In this document: piece after piece, positions 50,935 through 59,405 of the stretch
How the letters are laid out: every line of letters starts with the position of its first letter
How positions within the stretch are numbered: position 1 is the stretch's first letter
Assembly (NCBI GenBank): GCA_910575405.1
Contig: CAJTER010000029.1
Location: forward strand, 1 to 61,741
Length of the DNA stretch: 61,741 nucleotides
Source: Clostridia bacterium
GTDB taxonomy: Bacteria > Bacillota > Clostridia > Peptostreptococcales > Anaerovoracaceae
Direction: 5' to 3'
Position numbers and translations under genes: made by a program
Notes under the pieces: model-generated
Told to the model about the DNA's origin: nothing
Seen by the model: the letters and a program-made list of their open reading frames with translations, nothing else
The model's database searches: none

Positions 50935-50970
50935 GGCAGGAAGTCAGAGCAGATATTCCTGTCTTTTTTT
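50935..50970 (+). terminator. Terminator after the GNAT remnant
   Basis: GGCAGGAA pairs with TTCCTGTC, followed by TTTTTTTC. Confidence 0.75.
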
Positions 50971-50984
50971 CTATCTGGGCTTTA

Positions 50985-51233
50985 TAAAGGCCGTGCTCCC
51001 GTTATCATCAAAGAACCTTTCGTCGTCACTCCGTCGCCGAAAAACCATTCGCGGAGATCCATTCAGAAGAACCGTGCCCTATTACAATCCTTCCGCCACT
51101 GAACCCTTCAGGGTAAAAAAAGAAACCTTCCCAAAGGAGGTTCGTATCTATCGTCGTCATTCCGTCGTCGGGAGACAGGGCCGTTCCCGGAAACCCATTG
51201 AAAGGAAGGCTTCCAGCCTTAGCAGTCCGAGGT
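50985..51233. repeat. Right-end sequence of element 2
   Basis: This shares with the ends at 35000-35254 and 56000-56117 the words TTCAGGGTAAAAAAAG, GAAACCTTCC, GGAGGTTCG, CGTCGTC and AAACCCATTGAAA before the half-tRNA. It is more diverged than the other two. No gene is seen. Confidence 0.7.
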
Positions 51234-51270
51234 GTTGTCACCCAGACGCTCTCCCAGCTGAGCTAACAAG
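51234..51270 (-). other. Half-tRNA att scar 3 (end of element 2)
   Basis: The tRNA-Val 5' half is repeated exactly up to its fifth or sixth base (GTTAGCTC... on the minus strand); the sequence beyond is unrelated and has no tRNA promoter. The promoter side was therefore lost, perhaps with the left end of a third element. Confidence 0.85.
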
Positions 51271-51465
51271 TGGGGAGAATCGTGGAGAGAAGGCTTACTA
51301 GTCGGAGAGAAAAAAGCGGCTGAATGTTGCCGCCTCCTAAAGCGGGGGTGAATCTATGCTTCTTTTTTGACAGGCAGTGTAAATAAGTTTGTGTTTTGGG
51401 AAATAAACAGCTCATTTTTGGTAAGAATTAGGATATGAAAATTTCTATCGAAAAGGAGTGTTTTT

Positions 51466-52351
51466 ATGCCAGCAGCAAAGGAACAGATTCGACAGATTAT
51501 CTCAGAAAACAACCTAAACAGTGTCGCCGATGTTTATGCCCTTCTCCGGGACAGTTTTAAGGACATCCTGCAGGAACTCATGGAGGCAGAACTAGATGCT
51601 TCCCTCGGCTATGAGAAAAACCGCAAGGGGGATTTCAAGACAGAGAACAAGCCGCAATGGGCATTCCCCGAAAACCCTCAAAAGCCAGTATGGAGAATTC
51701 CAGATCGACGTGCCCAGGGACAGGAATGGGGAGTTTGAACCAAAGCTGATACCGAACTACCAGCGGGACATCTCCGGAATCGAAGATAAGATGATTTCTC
51801 TTTATGCACGAGGGATGAGTACCCGGGATATCCACGACCAGCTGAAAGACCTGTATGGGATAGAACTGTCCGCAGAGATGGGCAGCAAGATCACAGACAA
51901 AATACTCCCACAAGTCAAAGAGTGGCAGTCTCGCCCTCTGAATTCGATTTACCCGTTTGTATTCATGGACGGTATCTATCACAAGGTGCGAGAGGATGGG
52001 AGAATTCTGAGCCGTGCAGCCTACGTGGTGTTAGGCGTGACGGCAGATGGATACAAAGAAATTTTGAGTATTACAGTAGGAGCCAATGAAAGCAGCAAAT
52101 TCTGGCTGGGGATGCTCAATGACCTAAAGAATCGGGGTGTAAAAGAGGTTCTGTTTTTCTGTGTGGACGGGCTGCCGGGATTTAAGGAAGCCATACAGGC
52201 GGTGTTCCCCAGTGATACGTCCCTGGAAAAGATGTTGTATCTGGCAAGCCAGAACATAACGAAGAAATGGACGCAGAGATACCGGAACTGGGATCAGGTG
52301 CTGAACCAGCTGATTCTCCTATATGGAGAGCGAGTTACAAACTATCTGTAA
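51466..52351 (+). pseudogene. IS256-family transposase remnant
   Basis: The first frame (51466) opens with ELMEAELDASLGYEK. The second frame carries YGEFQIDVPRDRNGEFEPKL, IEDKMISLYARGMSTRDIHD and VFMDGIYHKVRE, with the first catalytic Asp, and FFCVDGLPGFKEAIQAVFPS with the second. A frameshift lies near 51700, and about 100 residues are missing after VFPS, where DTSLEKMLYLASQNITKKW resumes; the third catalytic acid is lost. The sequence AGTGTAAATAAGTTTGTGT near 51377 resembles the left inverted repeat. The element is dead. Confidence 0.85.
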
Positions 52352-52605
52352 CAAAGAACGGGATGGCAGTATCAAACAATCGCTACCATCCCAGCCTGAC
52401 TCCATCGGCATGGACAGGATTGCCAGCCCCCCCTGTTTCAGAAGCCAGGTGTGGGCAGAGCTTGTAGAACGAGCAATCCGATACGCATACCTTCCCGGCA
52501 GCAAAGGCTGTTTTTCATATGTTCCAGTTTGGCTGTACTGCTATTATATGGTGCGGCTACATCTCATTCTATCCCCTGCAGGATTTAGCGCTGCAATGCA
52601 CTGGC

Positions 52606-53193
52606 TCATTCATTCCCAAGTTTCTTCCCCTTCTCATCCTCAAAACAAACTGAGAAATAAGTATCTGCATCTTCCAGATCATCTCCCACATTAGGAACAG
52701 ATAAAATATAGGCAGCATTTTTTCCCTTATCCAAAGGGAAGCGCTTTAGCTCCTCATTATTCTTATAGATAACGGCTGTCCGGGCTTTTCCATCGGTGAC
52801 AAGGAGCAGCAATAGCTGCTTTTCCCATGGAAGTAACTTCCATACAACGCCATTGGGGAAGTATGAATTTCTGGCTTGTTGCAGGTCAGATGTGAAAACA
52901 TCATATCCACGTTGTCCCTGGGCTTTCCGGAGAAACACATAACCCAGCTTACCGCCATCATCAGTAAAGGCAGCCACTTTGTATTTTTCATGTTCAACAG
53001 TATCGCAAATGTTGTATTCTTTCTGCCCAAAGGTTTTTGTCAGATACTCGATCATATCTGCTTCTGAGGTTATATTTTCAGCAGCTGAGCCGCAGGCTGA
53101 GACAGTAAGGACAGCTGCTGCAAGAAGCAGGCAGGCAATGTACCTCCTGAAAGCCTGTTTTGCTGTTTTTGGGAGGGAGTTTGATGTATGCAT
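52606..53193 (-). CDS. Lipoprotein of unknown function
   Basis: The 195-aa product has a signal peptide with lipobox VSAC and then a small domain (SEADMIEYLTKTFGQKEYNI, DTVEHEKYKVAAFTDDGGKL, GYVFLRKA) without a motif I know. It starts 14 bases after the secreted-protein gene upstream (stop 53207), so the two form an operon. The gene is intact and lies in the remnant segment between att scars 3 and 4. The 250 bases to its left hold only decayed sequence after the IS256 remnant. Confidence 0.75.
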   Translation of the reverse strand: MHTSNSLPKTAKQAFRRYIACLLLAAAVLTVSACGSAAENITSEADMIEYLTKTFGQKEYNICDTVEHEKYKVAAFTDDGGKLGYVFLRKAQGQRGYDVFTSDLQQARNSYFPNGVVWKLLPWEKQLLLLLVTDGKARTAVIYKNNEELKRFPLDKGKNAAYILSVPNVGDDLEDADTYFSVCFEDEKGKKLGNE

Positions 53194-53206
53194 GTTTGTA
53201 GCTCAT

Positions 53207-54394
53207 TTATCGATCTGCAATCGTATAAGTCTGTGCACCCCAGGTATAAGTCGTTGAGCGCCATGATCTTCCAACCAAGTTTATTAAAGTAATTTCCATT
53301 TTTCCCTTTATTATGAGGGAACCACTTGTATTACTGGTTCTTATGGCTGCTTGTGTAGTGAGACTACTTTTAGCTGCTGTGGAATCAGTTGCGATTTTCC
53401 ATTTCCCATACTTTCCAGACAATGATGTCATATCTGTGCGCGTATAACTTCCTCCAAAAGTTACAGGAAAGGATATAGAAGCTATTCCATATGCAGCGGC
53501 TAAAGTGATTGTATATCCGCCACTTTTCCCTTTATCTCCTACTGGACCATATTTGATTAATTTTTGATTTGTCTGGTTTGTATTCAGCCATATATATTCA
53601 CTTGATACTTTTCGCCCATTAGTACATTCCACTTCAGCAAACATATCTACATCCCATATCGAACCTGCTTTTCCATCAATAGAGGCATTCTTTGTTTTTC
53701 TGTCATGAGTTACTGATCCTGTGAGAGTTGCAACTTTTGTAGTCCCACTTTTATAAGTTGTAGATATAGTGCGTACATCTGGGTTTTTTTGAGCCGCCTT
53801 TATTGTACTTTGTTCACTAGATAAACGTGCAGTGCCATTCTTGATAGAGGTTGCTATATTATCGGAAATTTCATCAGGAGACATTTCGTTGCCGTTAGAT
53901 GTAATAATGGCCTCCCCTAAAGTGTTTGATTCTGTTTTGTAAATATATATACCAAACACTTTTATTGGTGAAGTATCTCTTCCTTCGTCAATATAGTTAA
54001 ATCCTGCATTTTCACAAGATTCACGCAGACGGTTTTTTTCTGCTAATACCTCTGATGGAGTGTTCTCCATCTCACTCACTTCATCAAATTTGATGAAGTT
54101 TTCTGCATCTAAAGGTTTTCCATCATTGTGATATAATACTGCTTGATTTTCTCCACTCAATACATTTTTTTCGGCAGAGGATACAGTTTTTATATCAATA
54201 GATTTCTTTTTAATATTTTCATAACTGTTCTTATTTAACACCTTCAAAGGACTATTATCAATTTCCTGAGAAATATCAATCTTTCCCGAGTTTCCATCAT
54301 TAACTATCGCATAGCTGTTTTCTGCTATTGAACCGCAAAAAATTGAAAAACTTAATACAGCTATTGTACACATGTATATTAATTTCTTTTTCAT
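53207..54394 (-). CDS. Secreted protein of unknown function (395 aa)
   Basis: From ATG 54394 (site AAAGGAG) the product has a signal peptide (KLIYMCTIAVLSFSIFCGSI, ending ENSYA). A charged region with SAEKNVLSGENQAVLYHNDG follows, then a beta-rich C-terminal half (VATLTGSVTHDRKTKNASID, GGYTITLAAAYGIASISFPV, GGSYTRTDM). The C-terminal pattern of alternating beta strands ending in WRSTTYTWGAQTYTI resembles small secreted adhesin or bacteriocin-like proteins, but I cannot assign a family. It is co-transcribed with the lipoprotein downstream. Confidence 0.7.
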   Translation of the reverse strand: MKKKLIYMCTIAVLSFSIFCGSIAENSYAIVNDGNSGKIDISQEIDNSPLKVLNKNSYENIKKKSIDIKTVSSAEKNVLSGENQAVLYHNDGKPLDAENFIKFDEVSEMENTPSEVLAEKNRLRESCENAGFNYIDEGRDTSPIKVFGIYIYKTESNTLGEAIITSNGNEMSPDEISDNIATSIKNGTARLSSEQSTIKAAQKNPDVRTISTTYKSGTTKVATLTGSVTHDRKTKNASIDGKAGSIWDVDMFAEVECTNGRKVSSEYIWLNTNQTNQKLIKYGPVGDKGKSGGYTITLAAAYGIASISFPVTFGGSYTRTDMTSLSGKYGKWKIATDSTAAKSSLTTQAAIRTSNTSGSLIIKGKMEITLINLVGRSWRSTTYTWGAQTYTIADR

Positions 54395-54444
54395 GTCCTT
54401 CTCTCCTTTTATAATATCTTTTAGATACACTATTTGCATCATTT

Positions 54445-54573
54445 TTAAAATTTGCTTGACTTTCTTTCAGATATAATAAATAATAAAAAGTAAGCTTTTC
54501 TATTGAGATTCAGTAATGTTTGCGACGCATCTGATCTTTGGAAAAGCTTTTTCTTTGCATCTACGGTTTCCAC
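54445..54573 (-). CDS. Possible 42-aa protein with a strong ribosome site
   Basis: A near-perfect site (AAAGGAGGTGAG) stands about nine bases before GTG 54573, opening a 42-residue frame (VETVDAKKKLFQRSDASQTL). An ATG two bases earlier gives only MWKP. The stretch 54574-54784 holds nothing else I can support. It may be the remains of a longer gene. Confidence 0.25.
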   Translation of the reverse strand: METVDAKKKLFQRSDASQTLLNLNRKAYFLLFIISERKSSKF

Positions 54574-54783
54574 ATTGGACTCACCTCCTTTCCGGCATCC
54601 GGCCGTTTCCTCTTACGACAATATCCCTTTATCATCAATCCCTATCTGTTTCTCCTTACATAAGTTAGACGCAGAAACAGCCAAATCGGTGCAGCAAAAT
54701 TAAAAATTTTTTTCATTTTTTAAAATGATTTGTAATACAGAAACGATCCTTTCAGCTATTAGTCGAAACGGGTTGAAATTTCA

Positions 54784-54815
54784 AAGAAAGCAGAGGAATA
54801 AAACCGCCTCTGCTT
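54784..54815. terminator. Terminator left of the anti-sigma-like remnant
   Basis: AAAGCAGAGG and CCTCTGCTTT pair across ten bases. T-rich sequence is weak on both sides, so efficiency is uncertain. Confidence 0.5.
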
Positions 54816-54940
54816 TCTCTGTATGCTTGATTTAATGTTCTTGCTTTTCGATTCCTTCTATTATTTTAAAGGCTTCATATTTTGAGGATGAGACGCTTAC
54901 TAAAAAACCCCATATCCCCTTCCACATAGGTGATTACATA

Positions 54941-55586
54941 TTAACCCCGCTCTTTGTTTTGATCCACATACATATCCCGTCCTGAAATGGGGGATTGTTT
55001 TAGCTCTCCTATTATAGAGGTTTCAGTATCAACAGCCACTTTCCAAATTGAAATCGATAGGATTTTATCCCCATTAATATAATTATATTCCATTGTTGAT
55101 TTTATCCCAATCCATAATAGATAGAGTTTTTGCACCATTTTCATTAACCTCTGGCTCATTTTCAGAAGCAAGATGCCTTATGTTCTGGACAAAACTTTTG
55201 ATTCCATAAGAAGCTTCGGAGTTTACAAAAATGCCCATGGCGCTGCTGAGAATAAAGATGGCAAGAACCGCTGCAGCCACAGTTGTAAAACGTCTGGTGC
55301 CCCGGCGATTTTTCTCTGGGGCCGGAAAATGAAGAAATGTATCTTGCTTAGCCGAGTCTTCCACTGAAAGCTGATCTAAAAATAACAGATCCGGCTTGGG
55401 GATCTCTTCATCTGTAAGTTGTGACGGATCTATGACATATTCCTCCCATGATTCCTGCATGGCTTTTTGAAATTCTTTGTGAATATTCCTCTCTGCCAAC
55501 TGATATGCCCCCCCTTTCCGGCTTGTTCTGTCAGTCGCTTCTATGTCTTGAAAACTCCATTTCACGGCAACAAAAGGAACAATCAA
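54941..55586 (-). pseudogene. Anti-sigma-factor-like membrane protein, frameshifted
   Basis: The first frame (55586 leftward) gives a cytoplasmic part (ERNIHKEFQKAMQESWEEYV, PKPDLLFLDQLSVEDSAKQD), one membrane helix (FTTVAAAVLAIFILSSAMGI) and the start of an outer domain, and ends at DKINNGI. One base off, the sequence continues MEYNYINGDKILSISIWKVA, VDTETSIIGELKQSP to 54941, as in DUF4367-type outer domains of anti-sigma-like proteins. The 5' end runs into the element end repeat at about 55618 and may be truncated. Confidence 0.6.
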
Positions 55587-55617
55587 TATCCGTTGCTGTT
55601 CAGTACATAAAAGGCAG

Positions 55618-56117
55618 GTGTTTAGATATTTGCCACTACACTATCATACATGCGTTGAGATACAATTCCGTTGACATTCCCCCCCCCCGTGTCACTAAAA
55701 TTTCATTACTTTTCATACATGTTTCTTTATACGAATGTTATTCTCTATAAGGGCGAGCTCATTTTACTATTATACACGATTTTTCCTTTTACATTTTCAA
55801 AAATTGATTTCCCTGGAACAAAAGTGAAAGAAATTTGATATGAGGATACTTATTCACCCACATAGGGTGTAGTGGAGTAGATGGCTTTATCTTACAGTAA
55901 CCTTTCGGTGGCTATCGGTCGTCATGAAAGGGTTTTTATCAATATGCTCGAAATAACGATTTACCATAGAATCGTTCCATGTTCCAAACGTTCAGGGATA
56001 AAAAACAAACCTTCCTATCGGAGGTTCGCAGATTCCGTCGTCGCTTCGTCGTCGGAAGACGGGCCGTATTCCAGAAGCCCATTGAAACAAAGGGTTTCAG
56101 CCTGTTTGGTTCGATTT
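55618..56117. repeat. Right-end sequence of the remnant (third) element
   Basis: This is about 90-95 percent identical to 34765-35254, from CACTACACTATCATACATGC to the half-tRNA. The identity begins abruptly where the cargo gene begins in each copy, marking the boundary of the variable region. Confidence 0.8.
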
Positions 56118-56156
56118 GTTGTCACCCAGACGCTCTCCCAGCTGAGCTAACAAATC
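56118..56156 (-). other. Half-tRNA att scar 4 (outer end of the tandem array)
   Basis: The tRNA-Val 5' half again, complete to its first base (GATTTGT on the minus strand) and followed by a tRNA promoter copy. This is probably the original chromosomal 5' half pushed away by successive insertions. Confidence 0.87.
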
Positions 56157-56176
56157 ATGATATTTTAAGCATTTAC

Positions 56177-56206
56177 AGTGTAACACAGGGAGGGTATGGC
56201 TGGCAA
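56177..56206 (-). promoter_or_regulatory. tRNA promoter copy at the outer end
   Basis: TTGCCA, 18 bases, then TACACT on the minus strand, in the same place relative to the half-tRNA as at 13212 and 35314. Confidence 0.68.
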
Positions 56207-56495
56207 GGTGCTGAGCGGAAAAAGTGGAAGAATTTCTGAGGGTCAGAAGTCCGTTATCTACATCGGACGGGGACAGGTGTTGGTGGAACGCAGGGGTGTG
56301 GGGGCTGTGCGGCCCCCACCATCCTTCCCTTGACATGGGAAAATTCGTGGTATCATGCAAGTAAGGGAAAGACTCTCTAAAGGTCTTCCCTTTGTGTGAA
56401 TTATTACTATGTCTTATGCTGTTTTTTGGTTTCACTAAATCTTGTAATAGAGTTTAGAATCCTATCAAAAAAGTATTGGGCGGGAAGGCATAGAC

Positions 56496-57053
56496 ATGGC
56501 AAAGAGTGATCGTACAAAGAAACTGTTTGCAGATAAGCTGCAAGAACTTGCAGAACATAAGCAAATCAAGGACATTCAGGTAAAAGAATTATGTGCGGCT
56601 TGCGAAGTTGAAAGAACAACATTTTATTACTATTTTTGTGACAAATATGATCTAGTTGCGTGGATATTTGAACAAAATTACAAGGAAGAAGCAGAAAAGG
56701 CCGCAGTTCTAAATAATGAAGAAATGATTTTCAATATGCTCAAACGTATATTGAAACAGAAAAAGTTTTTTGCCAACGCACTTCAGGATCATTCACAAAA
56801 CAACCTGAGACAGTATATGCTTAACTTTTATATCAATTATGAAAGGAAACTATTATGTCAATATCTTAATTGCAATAATCTTGATGAGGAGATGGAATAT
56901 GCAATTCGCCATTATTCATATGGATGCATGGGGCACACCATAGAATGGCTCTTGGGAAAAAACGATTTGAGCGCTGAGAAAATGGCATATTACCAGTATA
57001 AATTCATGCCTGATATCATGAAAAAAGCAGCTGCTAAGATTTCAGACGTGTAA
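56496..57053 (+). CDS. TetR-family regulator
   Basis: The 185-aa product begins with a TetR helix-turn-helix (TKKLFADKLQELAEHKQIKD, VKELCAACEVERTTFYYYFC, DKYDLVAWIFEQN). The C-terminal helical domain has the TetR_C type seen in DhaS-like regulators (YAIRHYSYGCMGHTIEWLLG). TTGACA (56332) and a hairpin AAGGGAAAGAC/GTCTTCCCTT (56364-56393) lie in its leader. It has no obvious target gene nearby. It is the first gene outside att scar 4. Confidence 0.87.
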   Translation: MAKSDRTKKLFADKLQELAEHKQIKDIQVKELCAACEVERTTFYYYFCDKYDLVAWIFEQNYKEEAEKAAVLNNEEMIFNMLKRILKQKKFFANALQDHSQNNLRQYMLNFYINYERKLLCQYLNCNNLDEEMEYAIRHYSYGCMGHTIEWLLGKNDLSAEKMAYYQYKFMPDIMKKAAAKISDV

Positions 57054-57112
57054 CACAGAAGGAAATCTTTTTGTGAGAAAACAAATCAGAAGGAAAAGGG
57101 GGAGCACAGTGA

Positions 57113-57285
57113 TGAACAGGAACCTTGGAATTATAGCCCAACCAGCGCCTGATCCGGTGATGCAGACTGAGTGATGCCAATACCTTGTATTCGGACTTTT
57201 GGACAGATGATGCATAGGATTACAATTCCAAAGAAAACAACATTGAGATTGGCATAAGCATTGCGACAAGCTGAATTACGAGTAC
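57113..57285 (+). pseudogene. Second GNAT N-terminal remnant
   Basis: The stretch matches 50772-50890 (ATGAACAGGAACCTTGGAAT, GATGCCAATACC, GACAAGCTGAATTACGAGT) with frameshifts and an insertion. It shows that this place and the right side of element 2 once carried the same sequence. Confidence 0.55.
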
Positions 57286-57414
57286 TGTCGCCATTCCATC
57301 GTCGGAGAGGGCGACGGGGCAGGCAGTAGTGGAAGGGGTTATGGTTGAGTGTAAAATGAATGGCTGACCGCCTATTGCTGTAAGATCTGATGGCTATGGG
57401 AATGTGCGGGACTC

Positions 57415-57444
57415 TTGCGATAGAATCCGGCTGTATGATAGAAT
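57415..57444 (+). promoter_or_regulatory. Left-end-type cargo promoter
   Basis: TTGCGA, 18 bases, then TAGAAT. The preceding 130 bases (from GCGACGGGGCAGG at 57311) match the left-end sequence of elements 1 and 2, so this is a relic of another element left end. Confidence 0.65.
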
Positions 57445-57479
57445 GGAGAAAATAAATCGGGAGTTGCGGAGGAAACGAT

Positions 57480-57875
57480 ATGTGGACATGTCCAAAATGT
57501 GGAAGAGAATTTAAAAGAACAAATCAGGGACATTATTGTGGCAAGGTACCTAAAACAGTATTAGAATATATAGATTCACAACCAATAGAACTACATTCCC
57601 ATTTAACAGAAATGATGATTACCTTACAAAATAGTGTTCCATGTATAAAGGAACGTATCTTATGGAGCATGCCGTATTATGAAAAGGAAGGAAAAGCTAT
57701 CTCCTTTTCTGCTTGTAAAAATCATATTAGTTTTTATGTAGGGGTTGAAGCGATTGGAGAATTTGCGTCTGAGTTAAACGGATTTGTCACAAAGAAAAAT
57801 GCAATCTATTTTCCTTATCACAAAGCATTGCCAACAGAACTGATTGAAGATATTGTAAAGTGGTGTTTAAGCTGA
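57480..57875 (+). CDS. Zinc-ribbon plus DUF1801 protein
   Basis: The 131-aa product starts with a short zinc ribbon (CPKCGREFKRTNQGHYC). The DUF1801/YdhG fold follows (YIDSQPIELHSHLTEMMITL, CIKERILWSMPYYEKEGKAI, ISFYVGVEAIGEF, AIYFPYHKALPTELIEDIVK). DUF1801 proteins are small alpha/beta proteins of unknown role, often single cargo genes. GGAGG lies just before the start, and it stands behind the recurring left-end promoter. Confidence 0.82.
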   Translation: MWTCPKCGREFKRTNQGHYCGKVPKTVLEYIDSQPIELHSHLTEMMITLQNSVPCIKERILWSMPYYEKEGKAISFSACKNHISFYVGVEAIGEFASELNGFVTKKNAIYFPYHKALPTELIEDIVKWCLS

Positions 57876-57915
57876 TTTGATCGCCTCCTGTTTATCGAGC
57901 CATGTCTCCCCTATC

Positions 57916-58135
57916 ATGCAGGAGCCATATATCAAAGTATGGAGGCCGGAGCATCTGGTGAACCTGCCGGAAGCGGTACCGGAAGCGGTGAAAAGAGAGA
58001 TACTGGATGGCATCCAAACCTTAAACCAGCACTATGGAGAGGAGAGAGATGTAGATGGAGATCCGGGAGGCTATCTGGCCGTCTTGCGGAAACCGCCAAG
58101 GCAAATGGATTAAAGCCCTATGAATATTTCCAATT
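57916..58135 (+). pseudogene. Third copy of the 130-aa element gene, broken, joined to an IS66-like tail
   Basis: The frame reads MQEPYIKVWRPEHLVNLPEA, VKREILDGIQTLNQHYGEER and DVDGDPGGYLAV, a clear copy of the genes at 21657 and 43019. It then breaks. One frame off, ETAKANGLKPYEYF follows, which is the usual C-terminal phrase of IS66 transposases. An insertion and deletion evidently removed the rest of the operon here. Confidence 0.7.
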
Positions 58136-58190
58136 TCAGCCGCCTCATGAAGGGCGGATTTTCATATGCACGGTGCGGGGGGGGGTTACC

Positions 58191-58220
58191 ATTTACGTGA
58201 ATCCGGCTGTATGATAGAAT
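58191..58220 (+). promoter_or_regulatory. Decayed left-end-type promoter before the GNAT gene
   Basis: The phrase CCGGCTGTATGATAGAATG is repeated from 57428. The -35 box is degenerate (ATTTAC). Confidence 0.45.
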
Positions 58221-58255
58221 GAAGCAAAGATAAATCGAAATTGATGGAGGAAAAT

Positions 58256-58786
58256 ATGATTACACCTAAGTTGGAAACAGATAGATTGATTTTAAGAGAA
58301 ATTCATTCAGATGATACAGAAGCGATTTTTAACTGTTGGATGCAAGATGAAAATGTATCAAGGTATATGTGGTGGAAAGCAAGCGATGATATAAACGAAG
58401 CAAAAGAATTTGTGGAGTTTGAACTTGGGAATTTGGAAAATGCCAAGTGGAATAGATGGATTATCGGTTTGAAAAGTACGAACGAAATAATAGGAACATG
58501 TTTGGTTTTTTTTAATGATGACGAGGGACATTGGGATATTTCTTACAATTTGGGAAAGAAGTTTTGGAGTAACGGATATATGATCGAAGCTATGAGTGCA
58601 GTTATGAAATATGCAGTTGAGGTAATGAAAATAAAAGAAATCAGCACAACGTATGCGATAGAAAATTCGGTGTCTGGTCATGTTCTTCAAAAATTAGGAT
58701 TTCAATTTATAAAGGAAGTCCCCTATGAATGCAATGGTGGAGATATAGTTACAACGGGAAGATATTGTAGATATGAAGCTAGATAA
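58256..58786 (+). CDS. GNAT-family N-acetyltransferase (RimJ type)
   Basis: The 176-aa product has the RimJ/RimL layout: LETDRLILREIHSDDTEAIF at the start, IGTCLVFFNDDEGHWDISYN, then the acetyl-CoA loop in a variant form (LGKKFWSNGYMIEAMSAVMK), STTYAIENSVSGHVLQKLGF and a short end. It should acetylate an amino group; the substrate is unknown. GGAGG precedes ATG 58256. It is again a single gene behind the recurring left-end promoter. Confidence 0.87.
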   Translation: MITPKLETDRLILREIHSDDTEAIFNCWMQDENVSRYMWWKASDDINEAKEFVEFELGNLENAKWNRWIIGLKSTNEIIGTCLVFFNDDEGHWDISYNLGKKFWSNGYMIEAMSAVMKYAVEVMKIKEISTTYAIENSVSGHVLQKLGFQFIKEVPYECNGGDIVTTGRYCRYEAR

Positions 58787-58835
58787 ATTCCAGTTTGACA
58801 TGCTGGGGAATCGGAATTTGATAAAAACACAGTTG

Positions 58836-58848
58836 CAACTCCCAGTTG
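58836..58848. promoter_or_regulatory. CAACT-N3-AGTTG site 1
   Basis: CAACTCCCAGTTG is a perfect inverted repeat overlapping a TTGACG -35-like box, 80 bases before the XRE gene. The same site with TTC or TCC centre occurs at 60172 and, with mismatches, at 59345. Confidence 0.5.
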
Positions 58849-58927
58849 ACGAATTTCCATTCTTAAATGGTGGTTATGCAACCAGTAGTTTTGCTATAAT
58901 TTCACCAAACAGAAAGGAGTCCTGACT

Positions 58928-59332
58928 ATGAATATGGCAGACAGAATACAATATTTGAGAAAAACTAAAGGGCTTTCTCAAGAAGAACTTGCGGATAAAG
59001 TTGGAGTGTCGAGACAAGCAGTTTCAAAATGGGAAAGTGAACAAAGCACACCCGATATAGCAAAGATTATTATTATGAGCGAACTTTTTGAGATCACAAC
59101 AGACTATATTCTCAAAGGTATAGAGCCTGTTAATATGACTAATAAAAAAATAATATATTCTCTGTACTTAGGGTTTACAGCAATATTTGGAACCATAGCA
59201 GGAATTTGGTCTTTTACAGCAAATAGATTTCGTATAGATGAGTGTTGTTTTATCATGATAGCTGGAGCCATGATTGGGTGTGCCATAGCGTTGATTATTC
59301 AAGTGATATCTAATTTCATTAGAAAAAAATAA
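58928..59332 (+). CDS. XRE-family regulator with two membrane helices
   Basis: The 134-aa product has an XRE helix-turn-helix (ADRIQYLRKTKGLSQEELAD, GVSRQAVSKWESEQSTPDIA, ITTDYILKG) followed by two membrane helices (IIYSLYLGFTAIFGTIAGIW and CFIMIAGAMIGCAIALIIQV). This membrane-anchored form is common in Clostridia. AAAGGAG precedes the start. CAACT-N3-AGTTG sites before it and near the next two genes suggest a small regulon including the flavodoxin-ferredoxin. Confidence 0.87.
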   Translation: MNMADRIQYLRKTKGLSQEELADKVGVSRQAVSKWESEQSTPDIAKIIIMSELFEITTDYILKGIEPVNMTNKKIIYSLYLGFTAIFGTIAGIWSFTANRFRIDECCFIMIAGAMIGCAIALIIQVISNFIRKK

Positions 59333-59344
59333 CCCTCGCATTGA

Positions 59345-59357
59345 CAACTTCCGGTTT
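59345..59357. promoter_or_regulatory. CAACT-N3-AGTTG-like site 2 (imperfect)
   Basis: CAACTTCCGGTTT keeps one arm and three bases of the other, overlapping a perfect TTGACA -35 box with TAACAA 18 bases on, ahead of the EFR1 gene. Confidence 0.4.
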
Positions 59358-59405
59358 ATAGGGGTAACAAACACATTATCAAGGAGGCAGACGAGAGATT
59401 TCATT

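Noticed and set aside
52323-52694. A 123-aa frame after the IS256 remnant
   Set aside because: It starts inside the transposase remnant in another frame, has no ribosome site, overlaps the lipoprotein gene end and lacks any domain.
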